From: Eutrigla gurnardus
Taxonomy: Eukaryota; Chordata; Actinopteri; Perciformes; Triglidae
Direction of reading: 5' to 3'
Assembly (NCBI GenBank): GCA_963514095.1
Contig: OY741273.1
Coordinates: forward strand, 22,320,546-22,384,545
Length of the DNA stretch: 64,000 nucleotides
Below are positions 24,901 to 35,500 of this stretch, in pieces. Each line of letters opens with the position of its first letter. The stretch's first letter is position 1. A program made the translations under genes and the position numbers. The notes below the pieces were generated by a model, which saw nothing but the letters and a program-made list of their open reading frames with translations, ran no database searches and had not been told where the DNA came from.

Positions 24901-27831
24901 AAAATAAATGGCAGTATGTGCCAACAAACGTGTGACACCCACAGTAGCTGCCCATTACCTTTTGATATATATGGCCTTTTAAACCCCATACTAACAACCT
25001 GCCACAAATGTGTTCCCCAGGGGAGTTAGGGAACAAAAGAAATCAAGGTAGAGCAGCACGATTACTCATCTCTGAACCCCATTAGGTCCCTGACTTCGGC
25101 CCAACTGCCTCTCCCATCTCTCTGACACACTCTGGCCTCTCCCAGATTAATAGTCAGCTCTTATTTCCCTTCTTAATAGCAAGCGAGTGGAGGATTTGCC
25201 AACTATGACTCAGATGCAGTCTGTCCAGTAGCTGCGCATAGTGTGTATTATTAATATGAGCTAGTGATCTCACATTAGCACAGCAAATCTTGAGATTCTT
25301 TGAAATGAGAAACATATTTGAGACATGGTAAATCCATGTAAGTGCTCCTGACATACACAGTCCAAATACAAATGCTAAGCTTGTTTTTTGGGAGTACGTG
25401 ACAGAGCCTTTGATGAAGGCTTTACCGTTTGCCTGTATTCCCGGATCATCTTCAGTTTCTCCTCTCCGCCCTTGTTCTCTTCCCTCTGTTCGATACTGCT
25501 TATTATCCTCCAGGAGGCTCTCCGAGCTCCAATCACATTCTTGTAGGCCACCGATAGTAGGTTCCTCTCTTCCACTGTGAGCTCCACGTCCATGCCCGCC
25601 ACGTTCTTCATAGACACCACCATCTCTGTTGACAAGACACATTTAACAGTCCTTTAATAACTTGGACATTTTTACAGTTAATTAGAGCTGCTTGCTCTTA
25701 GTCAATTAGTCGCCTTAATTGGTTGTGGAGAAACAATTTTACAGATCTATTGTCAACTATCGGATTAGTCGAAAAAAAAAAAAAAAGCATACAACAATGG
25801 AGTGTTAGTCGTCCAAGAACTTTTTTCATCAAGGACAGCTCTATAAGAAATACTTACAATACATTAAATTTACAACCAAAAACTAGCTGTTAATCTTCAT
25901 TAGTGTTGTCTAATGAATTAGTCTAAAGACGTGAGATTTGATATCTCAACTCCATTACTATGCTGTGAAATAACTCCTATAGGGGGCAGAAATTCAGATG
26001 TATTCATGAAACCACCAAGCGTATGCCATTTCAACCTACTTATAAATATTTAAATGTGACAAATTGGAGTACAGATAAATGTGCTTCACAAATCCACACG
26101 TTTTTGGTTGGACAAAAACTTGCATTGTGGATGAAGTGTTCAACGTCGAACCACATTCTGGTCAGAGATGATTTACTGCCTGCAGAACATGCACGTCAGG
26201 TTTAACCATGAAACGTTTGAGGGTATTAAGAGTACATGTTAAGGCGGCTTCCTAACCAATGCCAAACCTCCATCTATCCACTGGCCACAATCCAACAAAC
26301 ACACACATAGACAAGGGCCTGTTACTAAGGAGAGGCAATAAGGTGCAATGCTTGTCCCTGGCGCAGATCTCAACCACCAAAAAAATGTACCTTCAAGTAA
26401 GAAGGAAATATTTGACTGATTAACAATGGTTGCATCAACAATGGCACATAAAACTGGTATAAGAAATACCGTATACAGCCTAAAATGCTGGTTTGGGTAT
26501 TGGCGAGTAGGCCAGTCAATGTGCTGATCCATTATTGCATCATTTACCAACTGATTTAATCTACAAAGAATAACCCACTGCCAAATAAAGAGGATGCATT
26601 GAGTTAAATTTTGATGATGTTCGAGCTTTATTCAGCAAAAAATATTATTGGGGCGGAGGTACATTATATCATCAAATATTATTTGGCAGGTGTGTAAGTA
26701 GCGTTTTTTTTTTTGGAAGTTGTTTGAAGGAGACTGCATGTTAACCTGTTTAACTTTGCGCTGGTATCGGATCGGTACTCTGCATTGGCCAATACGCTAG
26801 TTCACTAGTCAGAATCAGGAGGGGAAAATAGTATAGGAACGTTGTTTTTTCCCGTTTCCACGGCATGTTAACATTTGATAACCCTATTTCAGAATGACAA
26901 TGTGAATCGACTGCATTCCAGCAGGTTTACCATTTAGCCAGTAAACCATAAATCACTCTGAAAATACACTCGGTCCAAATCCCGTGAATGAGTCATGGCA
27001 CATTCACTTAACGTTACTGGGCAACGTACGACCACTGGCAGAGGCAGCGGTCTAAAAACAGCATCTACGAGGCCTGTAATGGTATGACAGTGTGACAGGA
27101 GTGAACCAGAGAGGAAGAGGCATTCATTTTCGCCCAATCGATCCGTGTAGCCTTGCTAACAGGGGAACACCCCAGCAAGTGAACAGCTGCCCTCCCACAC
27201 ACTGCTAACACGCAGCAAGCTTCAAGCGGCTAACGCCTTGCTAATGTCTAAATTGGCTACCATCGGTAACGTTAACAGGATAAGGAAACAACATAATTGG
27301 TACGTTATTGTGCGTACAAACGGAGTACGGCGACACTTGGTGTTGCTTCTGGTAGCTAACCGGGCCAGTAGCTCAAGTGTTAGGTTATAACGTTAGCGCT
27401 AGCATGGTGCAGGGGAGGCAACTCCTGACAGTTCACGCTCCAGTAATCCGCCATTTTGTTATGGCCCCTTCGCTAACGTTAGCCACTGTCAGTGACAGCC
27501 CCTTACAATTTCCATAAAAGACAACACTTCATGACATCTGCTATTTCTTAAATGTCACATTATTTTTTTTCCAGCCCGAAGCCATGTGTAATGCCAATTA
27601 ATTGTTAGCCGAAAGACGACGGCTGTAGCCGCGTTAGCTCTCTGGTTAGCCGCGGCTAACATTGAGCTACCTAGCTTGTCGAGCAGAGCTCCGTTAACGT
27701 GAGCTAGCTCGCCAAAATCCCTGCAGCGAACATGTCCCACTCCGAGCCAGCCCCGAAACTGTCTTACCGTCATATCGCTCTGCCTGCTCGGCAAGTTTTG
27801 CCTGATACACTAGGTCCTCTCGCTCTCCCAT
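18959..27831 (-). CDS. ywhae: 14-3-3 protein epsilon
   Basis: Phosphoserine/phosphothreonine-binding dimeric adaptor of the cytosol. Six minus-strand coding exons join in frame: 27768-27831, 25426-25625, 24408-24514, 23916-24122, 23380-23516 and 18959-19011. They total 768 nt, that is 255 residues plus stop, the length of mammalian YWHAE. Every junction has GT/AG ends. The start is the ATG at 27831 (MGEREDLVYQAKLAEQAERYD, A at -3, G at +4). The phosphopeptide groove residues are present: K50 and R57 in exon 2, R130 and Y131 in exon 4. The protein ends in an acidic tail (EEQNKEALQDVEDEAQ), diagnostic of epsilon. Differences from the mammalian protein include N29, N122 and the penultimate Ala. 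The last intron is 4.4 kb and contains a MITE and a 48-bp palindrome. crk lies upstream in the same orientation. A fish may have a second epsilon copy; which paralogue this is cannot be told from the window. Confidence 0.97.
19073..20054. mobile_element. MITE family A, copy 1 (ywhae last intron)
   Basis: It begins TTAAAAGGGCCAGTGTGC and ends CCAAATCCTACACACTGG. The same two termini bound the copies at 49881-50110 and, inverted, at 39252-39572. The first end also matches the reverse complement of the second in the CCAGTGTG core, giving short terminal inverted repeats. This copy is about 980 bp, longer than the others, and contains a 48-bp palindrome at 19627, so it may hold a nested insertion. 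No transposase frame is visible. The superfamily is not assigned. Confidence 0.65.
19627..19674. repeat. 48-bp near-perfect palindrome
   Basis: The two 24-bp halves are reverse complements with a single mismatch and no spacer. The central 26 bp (19638-19663, GGCTTTAACTAAC and its complement) is perfect. It can extrude as a cruciform or, if transcribed in the ywhae intron, fold as a tight hairpin. Confidence 0.9.
20055..23379. other. Remainder of ywhae last intron
   Basis: AT-rich intron sequence with no recognisable gene. A GGGGGGAGGGG run lies near 21510. Open frames here lack domains and splice partners. Confidence 0.6.
25626..27767. other. ywhae first intron
   Basis: A 2.1-kb intron between the initiator exon and exon 2. 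It becomes CpG- and GCTAAC-rich towards the promoter from about 27.1 kb. No internal gene is seen. An AG-poor, T-rich stretch near 26703 and a poly-A run near 25771 are simple low-complexity sequence. Confidence 0.6.
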
Positions 27832-28060
27832 CGTGTGTCGTTGCGCAGCTCGAGTAGCGAAATAACCAAAGTGACTGATCTGTAGTGAAAAGCGCAGCGG
27901 TGAGCCAGGTCTGTCGGCAGTTCCTAGAAATCAACTGGGTCGATGAGTGGTGTTCCGCCCCACCGGCAGCGATGTGCTGGGATGGAGTAAAGATGGCGAC
28001 CAGACTCATCCGAGTGCTGCACATACGCACATGAATCACCAGCCCTGATACCTCCCCCAG
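27400..28060 (-). promoter_or_regulatory. ywhae: ywhae promoter region and 5' UTR
   Basis: CpG-enriched DNA flanks the initiator exon on both sides, including the AGCGAAATAACC and GCGCAGCGG area just upstream (28.0 kb side) of the ATG at 27831. This is the expected location of a housekeeping CpG-type promoter. No TATA box is obvious. The transcription start is not determined. Confidence 0.55.
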
Positions 28061-28867
28061 TCATTTTAATACATGTACGGGGAGAACAGCAAGCATAACC
28101 TCTGCACGCTCATTTAGAGTAACCCCTTTGAGTTGTGTGCATTGTACGTACAGGTGTTGCTATTATCTCAGCTAATTCTGATACAAGGCTTTTAATTCTG
28201 ATTGTATTTTTTTTTTTTTTTTTTTTTAGAGAGAACAGAATAACTGAACGAACCTGTGATGTGACTAAACTGAAATAATCGAAACATAATGGCTGAAAAC
28301 TATCTGGGAAGACGCAGTGTTGTCGATGTTTTCAAACATCAGTCTTCACTGCCTTTCCTCGGCACGAATTCAAAGACCATTTACCTCCATTATTATCCAT
28401 TTACTCTGAGTGCTTCTCATGTCGGGTTTTGTAAACTATAGACTACAAATTCTTCCAACCGCAACGTTTTAGAATTAGATGTTAGTGCCCTTTAATTTAT
28501 AATTATTTCTTTCATAATATAGTGTCGACTTTTAACTAAACAGTTGAATAAAGGCATACATTAAAAAAAATCACTGCCAATTATTGCTTATTTCAATAAA
28601 AAATAAGCAAGTCAGTTCATTTCTGTATATTTTAGCTGTGTAATTTAATTCTTGCAATAATAACCGTTTACTGTATGTTAATGAAGTCATTTTGTTCATG
28701 ATTGTAAATATGTGAAACAATGCCATTAGAAACAACAGACCAGATAGACCATCACACCACATTTCTTGGCAGGTTTCTTGCTCAATGTGCTGCGTATAAG
28801 TTATTCCACATTGTCTTTGGTAGGCTGATGCATATACTGTTAAAACGTGTACAGCTTATATACCCGG

Positions 28868-29345
28868 CTTCATACAGCGATACTAAGAATACCCCTCGGT
28901 AATATGAATGGCAATGATTTCTGTAGCTAGGCAACTGCCACGTGCAGCGTGAATGAAAACAGGTTTTTGGTCATGAATTGTACCGTTAAAACAGTGCACG
29001 TTAAACCTTTGTTAGGCTGATAGTGGTGTATATGATATATACATAAAACAAATCATTTGTCATGGGTTTGACTTTATTTACTAGTATATTAACACATTAC
29101 ATGCTACAGAAAATAAAAAGGTAATTTCAATTGTCTTGAAAGAATATAGTGTTATAATAAAATGGCACATTTTGATATTAACACAATTTCCACTGGCATT
29201 TTGCCACCCCTTCCTTTTTTCTGAAAGGAAACGAATGACTTCATGCAGGGCTACTAAAAAAATACTTCTTGGTGGTTTCGTTGGCAATGCAATTTATACG
29301 GTAATGATTTATGTAGCTAAGCACCTGCCACGTGCCGTGTGAGAA
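28868..29345. repeat. Degenerate direct duplication
   Basis: Two segments share an ordered set of words. The first (28868-28965) has CTTCATACAGCGATACTAAG and then AATGATTTCTGTAGCTAGGC, AACTGCCACGTGC. The second (29238-29345) has CTTCATGCAGGGCTACTAAA and then AATGATTTATGTAGCTAAGC, ACCTGCCACGTGC. They are about 370 bp apart and in the same orientation. The origin is unknown; it could be an old tandem duplication or two copies of a dispersed repeat. Confidence 0.6.
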
Positions 29346-31375
29346 GAGGTTTGATTTGATCATAACGACACAAAAATGGACCGAGTCAAAAGCTGGCAGT
29401 ACACAAACGTTATTTTCCCTGGTCAGATTTTTCCAAGAAGTCAACCACATATTTTAGAATATTAAATATTATTACATCGGTTTGGAAGATGGCCAACTTG
29501 AAAATGAAACGTGAACGCAGGACAGAGCTCGCCAGGCAAAGCTATAAGATCATGGAAAATAACGTGTGGGAGCAATCGAGGAGAATTAAAAATCCTAAAA
29601 AAAAAAAAAGGGCATATAATGCAAACTCAGTGTAAAAGCGGTAAGTGCATTCTGTTAAAAATCAAATTTCATCTCCTTTAATCTCATAAACACTGGCAGA
29701 ATGTCATTTGAGGAGGACCCCATCTCTCTGAATGCTGTTATAGTGCCACCTAAAGGTGACATGGTGTGCTGGCCAGAAATAAAACACCATGACAAGAGGA
29801 ACCGCTTGCTTGGGAGAGACGCCGAGTTCTCACGGCTCAAATTCAACGTGACCCCACTCTGGCAAAGGTCTCAACTGGTGCACACCCAGCCTGCTTTGAT
29901 CCAAACCAGTCTGCATTATGATACATGAGGGGGATGATTGTCAGGTGTCAACAAATAGATTGATTCAATCTCAACAGAAAACAACCTCTTGGGAAGGAAA
30001 AAAAAAGAAAAAAGAAGAAGCAATCTTTGACTACAACATCATTTGCCTGTTTTCTTGGCAACACAAACATGGCGGAGGTAAAACACTGCTTGTGCATCAT
30101 CATGAATGGACAAGGCTTTAAATAAAACAGTGGCGGAAGATTGAGAGAGGAAGCACAAAAGAAACGCGGGCCGATAAGCCTGAGGATTAAAAGAACAACA
30201 TGGTGCAAGGTGGCAACGAGATTATTAAAAAGGTTAAAAACAAAAGGGCAGGTACCAAATAATACAAATTTCTCTTTTTCTCTGAAACATTCGCACACAG
30301 AGCAGTGGGCTTCTCTATCTCTGGTATCCTCAACGAGCTCACATGAGAAGACAGTACTATCTAACATAGTGGACAGCCTACATTTACTCCGTTCAACTTC
30401 ATTCATGTACCTCAGGTGCAGAATGTGAACACCTGTGGACTAGTGAGTGCACCTTCGAGTCAGTTTATCCATTTTGCACCAACGACCCATCGCTCCCTCC
30501 CAACGTGCAGCAGTACAAAGTGTACACCGAAAACATTCCTCCGGGACAAAAAAACAAAACAAAAAACTACAAAGATAACAGAAAAAAAACAATACTTTAG
30601 CATGTAATGATAATCACATAGTACATCATTTCATAACAATATGTTCTTTGTTTTCCTTACAAAAGACTACTCGATGGTACTTGGTTGGAGGTGATGGGTG
30701 GATGGGGCTGAGGTGAGCCAAGGTGGAAGGTGTGGAGAGGTTGAATGTAGTGTTGTCCTTCATCTCCACCTCAACAGTCTTGACGTTTCTCAGTGTCACT
30801 GCCGGGGGCCTGCTCTACTACTCTCTAGGACTACTTGAAGCCGCTGGTCTCCGCTCAGTTTAGTTTTCTCTGTGTGATATTTGGTTTGCAGGGTGGGGGC
30901 GGATGCTGAACTGGTCCTTGGTCTGCTCCTTGAGGAGAACCGCACACCTCTGGTAGACTTTCATGTCTTTCTGTGCCCGTTTAAAACTTTGCAGTGATAA
31001 AATGCTGCAGCTGCATTTGAGCGTCACTGTCGCTCACTGTCTCGGGTTACCCTAAAACAATGGTGCATTCATGTCCAATAAGATCAATTGTAAATGCAAA
31101 CTTTTAAACCACAACGCACCTTTAACCTATTGTGGTAAAAACCACCAGAGGACATCGTTCAGATGCAGATGTTGAGCGTTTAGAATTAATTTGTAGTCTT
31201 TAATTTCCTGAATGAAGACATCGACACTAAGGAGAGAGCTATAAAACATATATAGCTATATTTGAAAGAATAACAGTCATTTGTGTGGCTGTCATTGCAA
31301 GTTAGTGCTCAAAGTCATCACTCACTACACACATGCACTATCAGTGTGAAACAAGTAGACCAGGATTAAAAGAAG

Positions 31376-31910
31376 AGTTGGAAGATATGCTTCATATTCA
31401 CTTTCTTACCGAGTTACAGAAGAAGAGCAATGTGATTCTCAGAAATCTTATCATATTATCTTAGCTTAGCATAAAGTCTGAAAATAATCATGTAAATTTT
31501 TATTTGAGTAACAGCTAATTTAAAGATGAGCATTATGTGCAGGATTATTTATTGGCTGGGTGCTGGTTGCCTGGCAACTGGTGGCAGCGTAGAAATAGTC
31601 CAGCACATTAACGCCACAGAAAATAACTGTCTTTTTAAGATCTTTTGTGCTTCTTCTAGGGATTAACCAAACATAATAGAACCTTTTAGTTTGTGAGTTT
31701 TAGGAGGTCCTTGTAAGTGGATTCTGTTATATTAGCCCAGAGCTAGGCTAGTGGTTTCCCACCTGCTTCCAGTCTTTATGTTAAGCTACACTAATCGGTT
31801 GCTGTCGCTAGCGTCATATCTACTGTACAGACATAGAGTAGTATCAATCCTCTTATCCAACTCCTGGCCAGAAAATGAAGAAGCATATTTCTTTAAATGT
31901 CAAACTATTG
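31376..31910. mobile_element. MITE family B, full-length degraded copy
   Basis: The left end (GAAGATATGCTTCATATTCA then CTTTCTTACCGAGTT) is the degenerate reverse complement of the right end (CCTCTTATCCAACTCCTGGC, CAGAAAATGAAGAAGCATAT, then AATGTCAAACTATTG), over about 60 bp. The interior has TTAGCTTAGCATAAAGTCTG and GGTTGCCTGGCAACTGGTGG, which I associate with a common fish repeat. The terminus CAATAGTTTGACATTT also ends the 125-bp element at 54530. No coding capacity. Confidence 0.6.
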
Positions 31911-32560
31911 CTTTCATTTTTTTGTAAAAACAAAAATGAAAAAAAACAAAATCAACAATGGCACCGAAACATTGGCAAACAAGACAGAACACAAACAGTG
32001 TTGTTCTCCTTCAACTTGTTACTGTTTTCCCATCTGACAATGAATGCAGCATGAGTGATCCTACAGCGCTGTAACCATGGTGACGGATGAGAACGAGGAT
32101 GAAAAATGACACAGCACTGAGCTGTTATCTCCTGGCTCCAACACAGGAAGAGGAAGTTGTTGAACTGTGCGGCGAGGAGGCGTCTCCTGAGGAGCGAGTG
32201 TTGATAACGTGGCCTTGGCGTGACGAGGGAAGGATCTAAAGGGTGTGGTTCAAGGAACAGGAGATTCAGTTTCCAGTTCCACTGTAAAGTACATCAGTCA
32301 GTCGGTCAGAGCAGGTGGTGGAGAACAGCGGGCATGATTATTCAGAGGGCTAGGAATGGAGGGTGTGTGTGTGTGTTACAAGGGTCCGACGAGGGTCTGT
32401 TGGTTTTGCTCTCAGTGATTCTCTGAAACTGTACTTGGTGCAGGTAAAACGTGGAGCAGACGTGAGGGAGGGGGAGCAGGTGAGCGTGTGGAATAAGAGG
32501 TAGGGAGGGGTGAGGAAGGGTCTAATACTAGTGTCCAGGTTACGGCCTGACTGTCCGCTC

Positions 32561-35500
32561 TCAGCTGAGTTCATCCTCGGCGTTGTGCTGGTCCAGCAGT
32601 TTGACGTGTGTGAAGGGAAAGTGGCCACGTTTGCCTTTACATTCACCCTCCCACTGGCCGTTCACGTTTATTTTGGTCACCTTCACCATATCGCCCACCT
32701 GGGGAGGGAGGGGAGAGAGAAACGGCGTGAGAGTTCAGCGGCAAAGAGTCAATGTGTCACAGACAAAACTAAACGATTAATCATCCTTAAACACATTAAA
32801 AAAAAAACATGGATAATCCTCTCAAATCTATTGCTGAGAGAGAGACAGACAGAGAGAGACAGAGAGAGATGAAACAAATATTGGATCAACAGATAATACA
32901 TTTATTGTCCTACAGTCCGCTTCTAGTTCCCCAGATATGGAGATTTACTTTGTCCGTCTGTCTAATATCAAAGCAAATTGAAAATGCTTCCGTTTAGCAC
33001 TGTTGGTCATGATTAATGATGTCTGTAGAATGTCACAAAATAGAGAAAAATGCATACAGACTCAATGATGAATGGATTTAATCGATAATTGAATGAAAAG
33101 TAACCCCCGACAATGTAAATGTTACTGCTGGGATGTATGATTACAGTCGACCTGGACAGGCAGAGGAGTGGCCGTTGCTGTGTCACTGAACCTGAGCAAA
33201 CAAGAGCCAACGGACGGTTCCAAAGTTCAAGTCGATGTGGCTGACGGCTGAATAGTCAGGGGTGAACGATGTGTGGGCACGCTCACAGCACACACTATTG
33301 TGGGTTTTATTTCCCCCCCACCTAATGCAACTGCACAGTGCACATATAAAATAGAATTAGAGAAGCAATTTAGGTATGTTCGACTGTTAAAGTAGGGCTG
33401 GGTATCATATATATGAAGATATAGCATGTTTGCTGGTAATTTAATAAATAAATACTCTATACAAAGTTCTATTCTGTGTCAATTAAATAAGTGATAAATT
33501 AAAAGTGCTGAGTACTATAAAAATTAAAAAAAAAAAATCCTTATACGCACTGTTTGTTGATCGCATTGACGTGAGAGGTAAAGCGTGATCAAAAATGCAA
33601 TCTTCAATCATGATGCACAAAATCTTATTCACAACAGATTTTGTGCATCATCTATTTATGGTTTTATCCCGGTACGCATGTTAAAACATCGTAAAGTCTA
33701 CATCTTTTTGTATTAAAAAAAAACAATTTCTATCATAATGGGCTAATCTGCAGTCTTTTAGATGATCTGTTCTTGTAAATTTATGAAAATAGTGAAAAAT
33801 ATCTTCAAATAACTGGTTTTGACCTACCATTAAATTATATTTCTAATCAAGGAACAGCATTTTTTGTTAAAAAATTGGTGATTTTGTTACAGGATAAAAG
33901 TTTGAGCCATTCAGTGGTTAAGACTGATTAAGAGTATTCTTAAAAAGTTGGATGTAACACTTCACAAGGATTAATTATGGTATTTGGAAAGGATGATTAC
34001 AATATTGTTTTGTATACTTCCTACGTATGGTGATCCATAAATCACAGGACTAATGAATGGGCTGTATGTAAGGAAAGCGGAAACAACCTCAGACAACACC
34101 CAGAAGGCAAAACAACAGAATGACACGTTTGAATAAAGCATTGTCGCACTGGAGAAGAGTTGTGCCAAGTCCTTTTCATTTTGATGTCCAGCTATCCAAC
34201 AACTAATTTCAGGGAGTATTTAGCATCTTTGCTTCAAACATGACTTAGAAAAATACAACAGTACCGGTCCAGAGCTGCTCTGCTTGCACGCCTTGCTGAA
34301 GTGTGTTGATATCATTTATTTAAATTGCTGGCTGCGGTTTGTGGGTCACTCATTCACAACAATGTCAGTGTTAACAATCACAGTTATAACAGAGCAGAAT
34401 TTGTATGATTTGTAATGCATGAGGCTTTATAAATGCCTTATGCATTTTTGAATGCATTGCAATGCATTCAAAAGGCCATAGGATCAACTCAGGACATCTC
34501 TAGGGTTCATTAAATAGAGGTTCTGATGTGTCTGCATACTAAAAAGTATCAAGAAACCAATTTGGTGCCATTCAGTTAAGCCCCACAGCAAAGACATGGC
34601 CTCAAAATGACCACACAGCTGAAACAACACCTCCGTGATGCAGTTTATACAAAAACAGAAAGGTCTGAGCCTCCGGGTTTATGCTAAGTCTATAAATAAT
34701 AAATTAAATGGCAACTGTTTTGGTAACCAATTAATTGTTCAGGTGAAATGCCAAACAGTTCCAGCTTCTTAAATGAGGATTCATCCGTTCTCTGGTAAAT
34801 ATGATTACACATTAAAAACATCTTCGGCCTATTGGTTGGATAAAAACTGCGGCGTGAAGACTTCCCCTTAGGCTGTAGAAACATGCGATGGATAATTTGT
34901 TTTAGAATTAAAGTGACAAAAAACATGCAATGAATTCTGGATCAAGAAAATAATCTTTCATTTGCACAAGTATCCCTACTGTGGACATCACAGTGGATTC
35001 ATTCAAATTGCAGGTGTTATGAAGTCCAATGCATTTTTAGCAAATATGCACAGATAAATTAGAGTTTAAAGGTGTAAAATTCGAAGTTCATTGAATATCT
35101 ATGATTGACGGATTGCCTTCACACAGCTCTCAACATGGCGATGGCTGAGCCGGCGGCTAGCAGCTAACGATCCTAACAACACGAACAGTGCAAACAATGG
35201 CAACAGTGCTGACAGAACCAACAGGATCACCGGAGGATCACTGGAGGATCACAGCTACGCTGTGGGTCGGGGCGACGTGATCTGGGGTAACCGCTGTATG
35301 AGCACAGTGCAGAGTGGAGGTGGTTAGCTAGCTAGCCAGCCAAAATAGTTGTTTGCTAGAGCGAGCTATATTAAGACTGTGAATATAATAGCATGTAACT
35401 ACTTCCACAACTCTACGATGCTGAATTGCTTTCGAGTCACAAAACAAGTAACAGCATTAATACACAATCATCTGCAACAGGGATCCATCCGGCAATCAGG

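Larger units (their letters stand above)
28061..32560. other. Intergenic region between ywhae promoter and crk stop codon
   Basis: Contains a 21-nt poly-T run at 28207-28227, a degenerate direct repeat (28868-29345), a full-length degraded MITE (31376-31910), and the crk 3' UTR on its right side. No convincing coding gene. Minus-strand frames between 29.9 and 30.4 kb are without domain content. Confidence 0.5.
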
